From positions 1-54,967 of the forward strand of contig JAUQPW010000024.1 in NCBI GenBank assembly GCA_030550175.1: DNA of 54,967 nucleotides, read 5' to 3'. The number at the start of each line of letters is the position of its first letter. Within the stretch, counting starts at the first letter, position 1. The notes beneath the pieces were generated by a model. That model saw only the letters and a list, made by a program, of their open reading frames with translations, made no database searches and was not told where the DNA came from. A program made the position numbers and the translations under genes. Positions 17,421 through 26,692 of the stretch are shown one piece after another. The DNA comes from a bacterium (lineage in GTDB: Bacteria > Moduliflexota > Moduliflexia > Moduliflexales > JAUQPW01).

Positions 17421-19022
17421 CTAAATCTCATCTCCCAGTGGCATAGAAGTCATTTTTCTCTCCATTCGCATCTGCTTAAAGCACTGTTCGGCTTCATCGG
17501 TTTTTCCAATTTGTTGATAAAGCATACCCAGATTATTGAAAAAAATAGGCTGTAGAGAAGGATGTAAAGGTCTTCCCACCTGGCATAAGATTTCTATGGC
17601 TTCCTGATGTCTCTTCAACTCAGATAAATAAAAGGCATAATTGATGGCTGCTTTTGCCCCTATATCTTTCTTCTGAGAAATCGGAAGGGTATGGTCAAAC
17701 AGGTTAAAGGTAAACCAGGCTTTTTTGAAATGGGTTTCCCAGGAGGGATCCTTTAAGAGATAATGGCTCTTTCCAATTCCCAGCAAAGCCTCTATATAAA
17801 CCTTCAAGTTACGTTGAATATGGTTTAGCATGGGGTTATCCCGAAGAGATATAAAGTCATTACTTTTTGCCTCTTGCTCTACTTCTCGAAAGTGACGGGT
17901 AATCCGTTCAAGCCAATAAAGGCACTTGGTATATCCGGCAGGTTCTCCCATTCGGAAGAGACTTTTTCCTTGTTTGAGAAAGTAATTACAGAAAATGGTT
18001 AAAAGGGTTTCGATATCCGGGCGATGGGGAGGTAAGAGGTGGAGGCTATCGGCAATGCGGGTGTCCAGACCTACCTCCTGGAGTAAATCTTTAAACTTTT
18101 CTCTTTTTTCTTCATGCTTAGGGATGAGGCCCCGCTTATCGTACTTCTCGAAGCAAGCCCGCCAGTTCTGTGAAAGATCTGCGTCGCTTGTTTCGTTATA
18201 CGTTTCATAAAATAAAATAAAGAGTTCGAAGGACTCTGCAATATCTTTAAAAAAAGTGAAAGGTCCGCCGCGGCCATCTGGATGTTGCGCCAGTTGAAGC
18301 ATCTCATAGAAAAGGGCCCCCAAGGAAAAAATATCGCTCCGGTCGAAGTATCGAATCCGTTCATTACGGATGGAGGTAAATTTCTCGAAACCATTATAAA
18401 TGGTTTCAGGAGGATGGTACATACCGATATTGGAGAGGGCACTGTGGGACTTCCGTTTGTAAGCCCGGACATGACCTAAGTCCAACACCACCAGATGATC
18501 TTTTTTCCCCGAAGGACCTAAACTAACCCGAAGGTTATCGGGAAACAGGTCTTGATGGTATTGACCTCGAAGATGGATGCTATGCAGGGCCGAACAGAGC
18601 TGGAATATAAGATGAATAGCCAGCTCGGTATTGTCTATTCGGAAGTTATCAATGGCACTTTTTTCATAGCCTAAATCTTCTCCTTCCACAAATTCCATGG
18701 CCAGGAAAAGGTAAGGATCTCCTTGAGAAAACTGAAAAGTTTCATCTTCATAAAGGGGTGCATATAAATGGGCGATATTGGATTTAAACCGGTAGGCTTC
18801 TAGATTTTGAATTTCCTGTTCGTAGAATTTCAGGCGCTGTTCATCTTTTCCCAATCGGTTAAACAGATCATTACTTAGAACCTTTACGCAGACCGGTTGC
18901 TGGGTGGCTGTATCCTCGAATTGATAGACGGTTCCAAAACCACCTCGACCTACTTCCTTTACGAATTTGAGTCGGTTATGGGATTTACGTCGGATAAATT
19001 CTTCCGCGGTAATACCGGTCAT
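17421..19022 (-). CDS. Ser/Thr protein kinase with C-terminal TPR region
   Basis: A 533-residue Hanks-type kinase. The Gly-rich loop is VGRGGFGTVYQF (about 23-34) and the ATP-binding Lys is in VCVKVL. The catalytic loop is HQDLFPDN (HRD replaced by HQD), the metal-binding motif is DLG instead of DFG, and an APE-like PPETIYNG follows. The last 150 residues are helical with a TPR unit (INYAFYLSELKRHQEAIEIL, FFNNLGMLYQQIGKTDEAEQ). There is no transmembrane segment, unlike PknB-type receptors. It lies between FHA and PP2C genes, so its phosphoproteins are probably read by the FHA protein and reset by the phosphatase. Confidence 0.88.
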   Translation of the reverse strand: MTGITAEEFIRRKSHNRLKFVKEVGRGGFGTVYQFEDTATQQPVCVKVLSNDLFNRLGKDEQRLKFYEQEIQNLEAYRFKSNIAHLYAPLYEDETFQFSQGDPYLFLAMEFVEGEDLGYEKSAIDNFRIDNTELAIHLIFQLCSALHSIHLRGQYHQDLFPDNLRVSLGPSGKKDHLVVLDLGHVRAYKRKSHSALSNIGMYHPPETIYNGFEKFTSIRNERIRYFDRSDIFSLGALFYEMLQLAQHPDGRGGPFTFFKDIAESFELFILFYETYNETSDADLSQNWRACFEKYDKRGLIPKHEEKREKFKDLLQEVGLDTRIADSLHLLPPHRPDIETLLTIFCNYFLKQGKSLFRMGEPAGYTKCLYWLERITRHFREVEQEAKSNDFISLRDNPMLNHIQRNLKVYIEALLGIGKSHYLLKDPSWETHFKKAWFTFNLFDHTLPISQKKDIGAKAAINYAFYLSELKRHQEAIEILCQVGRPLHPSLQPIFFNNLGMLYQQIGKTDEAEQCFKQMRMERKMTSMPLGDEI

Positions 19023-19034
19023 TAAAACCAGCCT

Positions 19035-19092
19035 GGAAGTATAGAAGTACGGGAGTTTTTTCTATCTGTTCCCACTCCCTCACTCCTATGCT
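19035..19092. repeat. Degenerate heptad inverted repeat
   Basis: GGAAGTATAGAAGTACGGGAG on one side, and CACTCCC TCACTCC TATGCTCC on the other, flank a T-rich centre in the FHA-kinase spacer. It belongs to the GTATGGGAG family seen at 24664 and 47158. Confidence 0.55.
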
Positions 19093-19097
19093 CCCCT

Positions 19098-20996
19098 TTA
19101 GTTCTCCCATGGATCTTTCAACTTCACTTCTGCTTCATCGTAACCCAAGAGTGAAGAGGGACCCGGTCCATTATACTCGAACTCATAGGGTCCGATAACA
19201 ATTCGTTGATTTTTGCGTAGTTCCAGGGACTCCCCGGGTAAAATGACATTTCCATGGACATCAGGTTTTGCCCATAGAAGTTCTTTTAAAAAGATACCGC
19301 CTGGAGACAGGATCCAGATAGGTCGGGAAGTACTTAAATTTGTTATCTCGACCAGTTTCCGGCTTTTAGCTTTGAACTGGGCATGTTGTTCCGATATCAC
19401 ATCCATATCATCTTCTAGCCAGAAGCTATTACGGGTCAGGGAAGGCCCATCTCCCAGAATACACTTATTTTCTTCATAGCTTTCCTGAAGGATATTGGCC
19501 AGCGGATAAATCCTTCGCTGATCCCGGTTAATCAAGGTAAATCGGGCTTTCCATCGGGGATGGAGGGACGTCCGCATAATTCGCAGGATCGACTGGCCCA
19601 GTTGAATTTCCTGTCCGAAGGACAACTTTTCCGGTTTTCTTTGACCGATCTCGATCCAGAAATAGGGTTCCTGATAGTAAATTTGTGCGGCTACGTCCGG
19701 GAGTTTAGGATCCTGGAGAGAAATAAACCCAGGGCCGCTCTGACTTCCGGAAAGGGTAATAGGACGTAACTTCGTAACCTGTTTGGTTAACCGATAAGGA
19801 GGATGCTCAACCAGGGGGGAGAGGATTTCCAGGCGTACGACCCCCTCGCTTTGAAACTCTTCAAAAAGTAGTTCTGTGGTTCCAATTTGGAGAACATCCC
19901 CGTGGGTTAAATGTTTTCCCACAAAGATTTCCTCTTGTCCTATCTTAACGGGAACTTTTTCCGATAAGGTTTTAAGATAAAACCTTCTCTTGGTCGGCTC
20001 ATAAAAAATGACCACAGGGGAGTTTTCATTTTCAAACTCCGGGAGAAACCATCGGAGAAAGGGACCTGCCTGATACGAGCCGGAAGGAATTTCCCCAAAA
20101 AATACGCGGGGATATTCATAGGTATCTTGGGTGACAATGTAAAAAGCCCGCTCTTCAAGGTAGGCAACTCTCCGCTCCCGGTATGAGGGAACCTCCAGAT
20201 CGGTAAATTCAAACACATAGGTTGTTCCCCCATAATAGGCCAGGATTCGATCTCCATGGACCAATCGATCCCCCTTTGAAGAAAGGGAAATAATTCTCCC
20301 TTCCCGCTGAATCTCGGTTTTCCCCTCAGACCCGGTGTGAAAAACCTGGAAGTTCTTTCCTATTCGGTTGATGGAAAAATGATCCCTGGCCAGGGTCTCA
20401 ATTTGAAAATTGTTTTCCCCCACGTCGGCTCCTACAAAGAGATTTCCCTGGGATTTCAAAATAGGATACTCATAGGTTTCCAACAGAACATCTTTAGGTT
20501 CTATAAGCCGCAATTTTGCCGTAACCTCCTCATCGGAAGGAGACCTTCGAACGGCCGCCGTAAAGCCTGTATCGGGGAGGTAGAGGTTAAGTTGCCAGTG
20601 AACCTGAATCCCCTCTCGATGATCCTCTTCGCGGTACTGGGCATGACCTTTGACAAAGGCCTGATATCTTTCTTGAATGGCCCTTTCGGCATCCTCTTCA
20701 AGTAAATTAAGGTGCTTACGGATTTCTTTACCTACCGAAATGGTTACACTATCCGGGAGTTGATAATAAACCCTGGGGAGATTCTGATCCCGCTCACGCT
20801 CGATTTTGGTCTCTCGTTGATTGGCCCGTAAGAACTGTTCTAACCCTCGCTTCCAGATTTCTAATCCGATATAATAACCCCCCTTTTGAAGATGCCGGGG
20901 CCGAATTTTACCCAGGGGTTTGATCTTCTTAATCTTTACTTTTTTCTGATCGGGCTCTCGGATCAGACTTTTTAGAAATCTCGTAAAGAATCCCAT
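19098..20996 (-). CDS. FHA-domain protein, multi-domain scaffold
   Basis: A 632-residue cytosolic protein with repeated beta-rich modules of FHA type. The clearest is the C-terminal one (about 515-615: NSFWLEDDMDVISEQHAQF, LVEITNLSTSRPIWI, GESLELRKNQRIVIGPYEFEY). Earlier stretches (about 195-275, 290-375 and 430-475) have the same hallmarks: KVPVKIGQEEIFVGKHLTHG, GDVLQIGTTELLFE, and GQEIQLGQSILRIM. The N-terminal 150 residues are basic, then helical. FHA domains bind phosphothreonine peptides. It is the first gene of the locus, so it probably collects proteins phosphorylated by the kinase next door (inference). Confidence 0.72.
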   Translation of the reverse strand: MGFFTRFLKSLIREPDQKKVKIKKIKPLGKIRPRHLQKGGYYIGLEIWKRGLEQFLRANQRETKIERERDQNLPRVYYQLPDSVTISVGKEIRKHLNLLEEDAERAIQERYQAFVKGHAQYREEDHREGIQVHWQLNLYLPDTGFTAAVRRSPSDEEVTAKLRLIEPKDVLLETYEYPILKSQGNLFVGADVGENNFQIETLARDHFSINRIGKNFQVFHTGSEGKTEIQREGRIISLSSKGDRLVHGDRILAYYGGTTYVFEFTDLEVPSYRERRVAYLEERAFYIVTQDTYEYPRVFFGEIPSGSYQAGPFLRWFLPEFENENSPVVIFYEPTKRRFYLKTLSEKVPVKIGQEEIFVGKHLTHGDVLQIGTTELLFEEFQSEGVVRLEILSPLVEHPPYRLTKQVTKLRPITLSGSQSGPGFISLQDPKLPDVAAQIYYQEPYFWIEIGQRKPEKLSFGQEIQLGQSILRIMRTSLHPRWKARFTLINRDQRRIYPLANILQESYEENKCILGDGPSLTRNSFWLEDDMDVISEQHAQFKAKSRKLVEITNLSTSRPIWILSPGGIFLKELLWAKPDVHGNVILPGESLELRKNQRIVIGPYEFEYNGPGPSSLLGYDEAEVKLKDPWEN

Positions 20997-21088
20997 GATA
21001 TGTTGAATTTAATCACAGCAAGCTAAGGATGTCAAATGATTTAACAGGGGGATTTGAAGAGAAAGAGAGGGTTTCATTTTGAAACCTA

Positions 21089-21334
21089 TCAGGTTTTATT
21101 TTGAACTAAAAGTTGAAAAATAATGGATTTAAAACCAGACCGATTCGTTAACTCAATTTTCGAAACTAACCTAATTCCGGCACTTTTATACCTCTTTTTA
21201 TATTTTAATCTACATTTGGCATAGTATTTGAGAAGAAAAGGATGGGGGATTTTTTGTCTTGACAAGATAAGATAGATTACGACGATAATTACGACTATGA
21301 TGAGGAGTCCTTTCCGAATCATCGCCGTAATCAT
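21089..21334 (-). CDS. Possible small membrane protein
   Basis: An 81-codon frame with one hydrophobic segment near its start (LLIIVVIIVVIYLIL) and a basic remainder. No family is recognised, and the region is AT-rich, where open frames of this length can arise by chance. It lies alone in the 470-bp spacer between the FHA gene and the radical SAM cluster. Confidence 0.3.
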   Translation of the reverse strand: MITAMIRKGLLIIVVIIVVIYLILSRQKIPHPFLLKYYAKCRLKYKKRYKSAGIRLVSKIELTNRSGFKSIIFQLLVQNKT

Positions 21335-21377
21335 AAGCGTAATTTTATTTGAATCGTCAAGTAAATATTTACCATTT

Positions 21378-21439
21378 CCGATTTGTGGCGTCTGGAAGTC
21401 GCAAATCGGTTGTGAATTTACCCCACGTCCCTATGTGGG
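21378..21439 (+). promoter_or_regulatory. Two hairpins in the leader of the radical SAM cluster
   Basis: CCGATTTG (21378-21385) pairs perfectly with CAAATCGG (21402-21409). CCCAC pairs with GTGGG at 21422-21439. The second hairpin ends about 28 bases before the ATG at 21467 and just ahead of the AAGGAG ribosome site. No T-run follows the first stem, so this may be a structured 5' leader rather than a terminator. No known riboswitch consensus was recognised. Confidence 0.45.
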
Positions 21440-21466
21440 AGTAAGCAACTATAAGGAGAAAAAAAT

Positions 21467-23548
21467 ATGATTGTTACCCATCAACGTAAGCATAAACCGG
21501 TGAAGTATGTAGAAAAGGGATTAACCTATGTGGCCAATGCAGCCTGGTTTGTGTTTGAGAGGCTTAATCGTATCAGACCAAACCCTTCCTTCATTCCCCG
21601 GTGGTCTGACAAGCCGCTCTTAAAGTCTTATCAAAAAACCAGACCGACCCTGGGATGGCCCCGAACCACAGATTCTTTGTGTCCGAAATGTGTTCCTGAA
21701 ATCAGAGAGCAGATTCTGAACGGTAAACTTCCTCAAGAAATCCTGCGCACGGAAAGGGTTGGGGAGATTAAAGCTCAGATTATTGAGCGAGATGGTAAGA
21801 TTTTGATGGTTAAAGATTGTCCAAAGCATGGACACTTTGAAGATGTCCTATCCATTGATCCCGCCTTTACCAGGCATCTGGAAGAGGTATTCCCCGGTCG
21901 AGATATTCGGGCCCATAATGATGAGGGGCTTCATAATCACGGGAGTAGTACCATCAAGAGTGGGCGCGGGGCCGTTTTAACCATCGACCTGACCAACCGC
22001 TGTAACATGATGTGTGATCCCTGCTTCATGGATGCGAACCAGGTGGGATTTGTTCATGAGTTAACCTGGGAAGAAATCAAAACGCTTCTGGACAATGCGA
22101 TTTCTATTAAACCTCGTCGTCAGTTATCGGTCCAGTTCTCGGGTGGAGAGCCGACGTTATCTCCCCACTTTATCGAAGCCATCCGCTATGCCCGCAAGTT
22201 AGGGTATAACAGTGTACAGGCTGCCACCAATGGGATTGAGTTTGCCAAGAGCCCGGAATTCTGCAAGCAAGCTGCGGAAGCCGGTTTACGGTATGTTTAT
22301 CTACAATTTGATGGAATCGGCAATGCAGCCAACTCACACCGGCGAGTAGGTAATCTTTTTGATGTAAAGTTGCGGGCGATTGAGAATCTGCATAATGCAG
22401 GGGTTGAGATTATCCTGGTGGTTACCATTGTGAATGGCATCAACAACGAACAGGTGGGAAGGATCATCCAATTTGCTTTGGACAATCCGAAAAAGATCGC
22501 ATTTTGTGCCTTTCAACCGGTCTCTTTTACCGGTCGAGATGAAAATATTACCGATGAACGACGTATGGCCCAGCGGTATACCCTGTCTCATCTGGCACAC
22601 GATGTGAAAAAGCAACTGGGTATCGGAGAACCCACCCGGGATTGGTTCCCCATTTCGTTTATAAGTACCTTTTCCGATTGGTCAGACCTGGTGCATGGGC
22701 CTCAAGCAGACTGGGGTCAGGTGAGTTGCGGGTGTCATCCAAACTGTGGGGTTGGGATGGCCATCATGGTAGATAAGGAAACCAAGGAGGCGGTCCCGGT
22801 CACAGCTTTCCTGAATGCAGATCGTTTGGCCAGAGACATAGCCAAGGTAAATGATGCAGCCCGAGGGAAATGGTTATCGATTTTGGGGATGGCTCTGTCC
22901 CTGATACGGAACTACGATCCCTTCCAGGCTCCTACCCATTTCAAGCTGACGGATCTGCTGGTGAAGTTCGATAAGTCCTTCGGAGCAACGGGGAGAAATT
23001 ACGGTAAGGTAACGGCTGATCGGACCATGGAAGATATTCAGAAGCGACGGAGCGATCGTTGGAATTTCCTGTTTATAGCCGGGATGTGGTTCCAGGATTT
23101 GTTTAATTATGATTTTCGACGAACCGAGCAATGTATCATTCCCTATGCTACGCAAGAGGGGGAAATTTCGTTTTGTGCTTATAACACCGGGGTAGGCTGG
23201 CGGAAGATCGTCGAGAAAATGCATATGACGGCTACCTTGGCCAAATGGTACGAGGAGCATGGGCGGCATGAAATTTTTACCGGGGGGAGAAAGGTGAATC
23301 TGGATAGTACCGAGCACTCCCTGGTTCTAAATCCAGAGCATGTGGCGGCAGGGGCTCAGACCGACCTGGATGAGTTAGGTATTGCCAAGAATGCCCGGGA
23401 AGAAAAGCGGAAGGCCCGGGAAGAGAGACTGCGCCGGGAGAGAGAAAATGCGCGAATGGCCAAACTATACCACCAGCATATTCTGAAGGAACCCGTGGAA
23501 CCAGAAGTTGGAGCCTCCTCGTTAATTCAGATTGAGCTTGACCAATAA
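21467..23548 (+). CDS. Tetraether-lipid-synthase-like (Tes-type) radical SAM enzyme
   Basis: A 693-residue radical SAM protein. An N-terminal metal site has C72-P-K-C75 and C118-P-K-H121-G. The radical SAM motif is C179-N-M-M-C183-D-P-C186 with SGGEPT at 225-230. Further Cys clusters are C421/C423/C427, C556 and C570. The stretch IAGMWFQDLFNYDFRRTEQC followed by IIPYATQEGEISFCAYN is, from memory, characteristic of the archaeal Tes family, which joins two lipid tails by C-C bond formation, and of its bacterial relatives. The last 100 residues add a charged coiled coil that short Tes proteins lack. It heads a cluster with a PlsA/PlsR-type reductase, which supports an ether or membrane-spanning lipid role. 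Strong AAGGAG ribosome site. Confidence 0.75.
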   Translation: MIVTHQRKHKPVKYVEKGLTYVANAAWFVFERLNRIRPNPSFIPRWSDKPLLKSYQKTRPTLGWPRTTDSLCPKCVPEIREQILNGKLPQEILRTERVGEIKAQIIERDGKILMVKDCPKHGHFEDVLSIDPAFTRHLEEVFPGRDIRAHNDEGLHNHGSSTIKSGRGAVLTIDLTNRCNMMCDPCFMDANQVGFVHELTWEEIKTLLDNAISIKPRRQLSVQFSGGEPTLSPHFIEAIRYARKLGYNSVQAATNGIEFAKSPEFCKQAAEAGLRYVYLQFDGIGNAANSHRRVGNLFDVKLRAIENLHNAGVEIILVVTIVNGINNEQVGRIIQFALDNPKKIAFCAFQPVSFTGRDENITDERRMAQRYTLSHLAHDVKKQLGIGEPTRDWFPISFISTFSDWSDLVHGPQADWGQVSCGCHPNCGVGMAIMVDKETKEAVPVTAFLNADRLARDIAKVNDAARGKWLSILGMALSLIRNYDPFQAPTHFKLTDLLVKFDKSFGATGRNYGKVTADRTMEDIQKRRSDRWNFLFIAGMWFQDLFNYDFRRTEQCIIPYATQEGEISFCAYNTGVGWRKIVEKMHMTATLAKWYEEHGRHEIFTGGRKVNLDSTEHSLVLNPEHVAAGAQTDLDELGIAKNAREEKRKAREERLRRERENARMAKLYHQHILKEPVEPEVGASSLIQIELDQ

Positions 23549-23661
23549 AATAAGGGAGAAGTCAGCTCAGGGGGTTAAAGTTTACAGGGAACTAAAGGAG
23601 GAGGGTTTTTTGAAGGTTAGTTCACTTTAAGAACTTTAACCTGCCTTAGCCACTTTTTACG

Positions 23662-24657
23662 ATGAAGGGTGAGTTATCGCCGTTTGTGAAAAAGCTGCGT
23701 CTGGTCTGGAGTTACTTGAAAGGAAACCCGGTTTGGTGTTCATGGCAGGTTACCTATTGGTGCAATTACAAATGCTCTTTTTGCTACTACTGGCAAGAAC
23801 GCCCCAAAAACGAAGCAACCTTAGAGGATTTTCGAATAGGAGCTGAAAAGCTGGCGCAGTTTGGTTCTCTCATGATCAACATTGCAGGTGGAGAACCTTT
23901 TCTTCGGAAGGATCTACCTGAAATTATTTCCATTCTGGCGAAGTATCACTTTCCCTTTGTAACCACCAATGGATGGATGATTACCCGTGAATTGGCCCGA
24001 AGGGTTTATGAAGCCGGTTTATGGGGGGCCAGCGTCTCGATCGATTATTTGGATCCTAAAAAACATGATGCCATGCGGGGTCGAGAAGGCTCCCATGAAC
24101 GGGCCTTGAGGGCTCTGAAGTTTTTCTCCGAGGAACGTATTCGGAAATATCAACGGGTTAATCTGATGACGGTCTTGTTCCATGATAATCTGGACGATAT
24201 TGAAGGACTGATCCAATTAGCGGCTAAGTACAATGCCTATTTCATGGTTCAACCCTATAGCGCCATGAAAACCGGGGAACAGAAATATCGTTTCGGAAAG
24301 GAGGCCACGGAGCATCTGCTGAAATTGAAGAAGAAGTATAAAAACTTCCTCTCTAACCCGGTGTTCTTAGGTAACTTTGACCAATTCCTGACTAAAGGAG
24401 GCATCTCGGGATGCCACGCCGGAAGATCCTTCTTCAATATCGATAATTTTTCTCAAGTATCCAAATGTGTGGAGCATCGTCAGGCTTCTATAGGTAAAAT
24501 TACGGAGTTACCCATTGAAAAAACCCTGGCTGCCTTGAAGCGAGAAAATGAAATGAATACCTGCGACGCTTGCTGGTATAACTGCCGCGGCGAGGTCGAA
24601 GTCCTTTACTCGATTAAGGGTTTGTGGAGCTCCCTTCCTACTTTGTTATTTACATGA
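23662..24657 (+). CDS. Radical SAM protein, second enzyme of the putative lipid cluster
   Basis: A 331-residue radical SAM protein with C34-N-Y-K-C38-S-F-C41 and AGGEPF (75-80). The extra C-terminal cysteines (GCHAGRSFF, KCVEH, CDACWYNCRG) suggest a SPASM-like auxiliary cluster. The general form recalls HpnH/SPASM enzymes acting on lipids or peptides, but I cannot assign a substrate. It lies 113 bp after the Tes-like gene and before the ATP-driven reductase genes, all on the same strand, so it is most likely part of the same pathway. No clear ribosome site precedes the ATG. Confidence 0.72.
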   Translation: MKGELSPFVKKLRLVWSYLKGNPVWCSWQVTYWCNYKCSFCYYWQERPKNEATLEDFRIGAEKLAQFGSLMINIAGGEPFLRKDLPEIISILAKYHFPFVTTNGWMITRELARRVYEAGLWGASVSIDYLDPKKHDAMRGREGSHERALRALKFFSEERIRKYQRVNLMTVLFHDNLDDIEGLIQLAAKYNAYFMVQPYSAMKTGEQKYRFGKEATEHLLKLKKKYKNFLSNPVFLGNFDQFLTKGGISGCHAGRSFFNIDNFSQVSKCVEHRQASIGKITELPIEKTLAALKRENEMNTCDACWYNCRGEVEVLYSIKGLWSSLPTLLFT

Positions 24658-24663
24658 TCCAAC

Positions 24664-24801
24664 AGGAAGTATGGGTGTATGGAGCGCAGGGGTATGGGAG
24701 AACGGAAGTATGGAAGTAGGGAGGTATGGACACCGGAATACCCGTACTTCCATGCTCCCACACTCCCACACTCCCGTACTTCCATACCCCCATACCTTCT
24801 C
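24664..24801. repeat. Large heptad-unit inverted repeat (GTATGGGAG family)
   Basis: The left arm (GGAAGTATGGGTGTATGG..., GGAAGTATGGAAGTAGGG) faces a right arm of CACTCCC-type 7-nt units (CTCCCACACTCCCACACTCC, then CGTACTTCCATACCCCCATA). It fills the whole 160-bp spacer between the second radical SAM gene and the HgdB-like gene. It may form a strong hairpin inside the operon. Confidence 0.75.
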
Positions 24802-24817
24802 TTTTTAGAGGTGTAGA

Positions 24818-26620
24818 ATGGCAGATTCTTCTCATATGAGCTTACCGGTTATAGAACAAAATGGAAATCACAATGGTCACCCCTACAAAAAAGACCCTAC
24901 TCCAGGTCACTCTCTGGAAGATTTAATTCAACAACGGCTAAATGAAGAAAGAGCCCGGTTAGAGAGGGAAGCAGGTATTCAGAAAAAGACTGTTCAACAC
25001 TTTACAAGACCCCAAGAAAACCCCTTTACCCGGGACCAACGAGGGCATACGACCATTCTTTTTGGTGGATTAACCTGGAAGCACGAACACCTGGTCCATG
25101 GAGCCCTGGAAGGACTGGGTTATAAACCCAATTATATCCCCACCCCAGATGTCAAATCCTTCCAGCTCGGGAAGGAATACGGCAACAACGGTCAATGCAA
25201 TCCCACTTACTTTACCGTCGGAAACCTGGTAAAATATCTCCAGAATTTAGAAGCCCAGGGTCTGTCCAAAAAGGAAATTATCGATAACTATGTGTTCATT
25301 ACCGCCGGGGCTTGTGGGCCTTGCCGGTTCGGAATGTATGAGGCCGAATACCGACTGGCGTTACAAAATGCGGGATTTGATGGGTTCCGGGTTTTGTTGT
25401 TCCAGCAATCCGGTGGATTAAATCAGAGTGAAGTAGAAGCCGGATTGGAAATGAACGTTAAGTTCTTTATGGGATTGCTAAACGCCTTCAATATTGGGGA
25501 CTTAATCAATGAAGTCTCTTACCAAATTCGGCCTTTTGAGGTCAAACCGGGCGCAACCGATCTGGCTCTGCGGGAAATTATGGATTATATGCACGAAGTT
25601 ATGAAAAAGAAGGAATACTGGGAAGTCAAGGGGATTTGGGGAAAAATCCTCAATAAGATGCCCAATTTGATGGATACCGCAGAGATGATCGGAAAGTTTT
25701 TAAATCAATTGCTCAGTGATTACTATACCGGTGCACTTAGAAACGTTCGTGATCGCTTCAACGAAATCGAAGTCGACCGTACCCGGGTGAAACCCATCGT
25801 GAAAATTACCGGCGAATTCTGGGCCCAAACCACGGAAGGTGATGGGAATTTTAATATGTTCCGATTCCTGGAACGGGAAGGTGCAGAGGTTCTGGTAGAG
25901 CCCATTGCTACCTGGATTAATTATATGATCCATCAGGCCAAGCAAGGGATTCGGGACCGAAAGGGCCTGGTAGAAGGAGAACCTACTCCGGAATGGTGGG
26001 AATATCATAAACGGTTCAAGGCCCTCAAGAATTGCTACAGCAAGCTGGCCCAATTGACCATCGCCGAGAAAATCTTTGCCAGGGAATACAACCGACTCCG
26101 GGAAGCTCTGGGTGGAACGGCCCACGGGTTGACCAATCAATACGAACTCCAACGAATTGCCCATCCCATGTATAATTCCCGTGCAGGGGGTGGAGAAGGT
26201 CATTTGGAAGTTGCTAAAAATATCTACTATCATAATAAAGACCTCTGTCACATGGTTCTTTCGCTGAAGCCTTTTGGATGTATGCCCAGTACCCAAAGTG
26301 ATGGAGTTCAATCTGCTGTGATGGGTATGTACAAGGATATGATTTACCTTCCCATTGAAACCTCAGGTGAAGGTGAAATCAATGCCCATAGTCGGGTTCA
26401 AATGGCGTTGGGTGAAGCGAAAGTCAAAGCCAAAGAGGAATTCAAACGCGTTTTGGAGGCTACCGGCTATACTCTGGAAGAAATCAAAGCCTATGTAGAA
26501 GATCATCCCGAACTGAAACGGCCTATGTACAGGATCCCCCACTATAAAGGGATTATCGGTACGGCAGCTCGGTTCGTTCACCACGTTGCAGAATTGATGA
26601 GAAGTGGAGGTCGGAAGTAG
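24818..26620 (+). CDS. HgdB/DUF2229-type reductase subunit (PlsR-like part of a split PlsA/PlsR system)
   Basis: A 600-residue protein of the 2-hydroxyacyl-CoA dehydratase / acyl-CoA dehydratase-activase-related group. Conserved Cys motifs are NNGQCNPTYFTVGN, AGACGPCRFGMYEAEYR and KPFGCMPSTQSDG, suited to an unusual Fe-S cluster that takes electrons from an ATP-driven activase. The first 80 residues are charged and non-conserved. The partner ATPase is the next gene. From memory, the same domain set fused or split is the bacterial plasmalogen system PlsA/PlsR and the glycerol-ester reductase. I infer reduction of a lipid ester to an ether, guided by the Tes-like neighbour. Good GAGG ribosome site. 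Confidence 0.72.
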   Translation: MADSSHMSLPVIEQNGNHNGHPYKKDPTPGHSLEDLIQQRLNEERARLEREAGIQKKTVQHFTRPQENPFTRDQRGHTTILFGGLTWKHEHLVHGALEGLGYKPNYIPTPDVKSFQLGKEYGNNGQCNPTYFTVGNLVKYLQNLEAQGLSKKEIIDNYVFITAGACGPCRFGMYEAEYRLALQNAGFDGFRVLLFQQSGGLNQSEVEAGLEMNVKFFMGLLNAFNIGDLINEVSYQIRPFEVKPGATDLALREIMDYMHEVMKKKEYWEVKGIWGKILNKMPNLMDTAEMIGKFLNQLLSDYYTGALRNVRDRFNEIEVDRTRVKPIVKITGEFWAQTTEGDGNFNMFRFLEREGAEVLVEPIATWINYMIHQAKQGIRDRKGLVEGEPTPEWWEYHKRFKALKNCYSKLAQLTIAEKIFAREYNRLREALGGTAHGLTNQYELQRIAHPMYNSRAGGGEGHLEVAKNIYYHNKDLCHMVLSLKPFGCMPSTQSDGVQSAVMGMYKDMIYLPIETSGEGEINAHSRVQMALGEAKVKAKEEFKRVLEATGYTLEEIKAYVEDHPELKRPMYRIPHYKGIIGTAARFVHHVAELMRSGGRK

Positions 26621-26623
26621 ATG

Positions 26624-26686
26624 TAGGAGTCTAGGGGTATGGGATCTAAGACTCATGCCCCCTATACTCTAACAGGTTAGAGGAGG
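26624..26686. repeat. Short inverted repeat between the reductase genes
   Basis: TAGGAGTCTAGGGGTATGGG faces CTCATGCCCCCTATACTCTA, leaving the AGGAGG ribosome site of the next gene just outside the right arm. Confidence 0.6.
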
Positions 26687-26692
26687 AAAATA

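Noticed and set aside
11769..20996. Type VI secretion post-translational regulation cluster
   Set aside because: Kinase, phosphatase and FHA are present, but there is no TssB/C, ClpV, Hcp, VgrG or TssM-type gene.
24664..24801. CRISPR-like repetition
   Set aside because: The units are about 7 nt, contiguous and arranged as an inverted repeat, with no spacers of uniform length and no cas genes.
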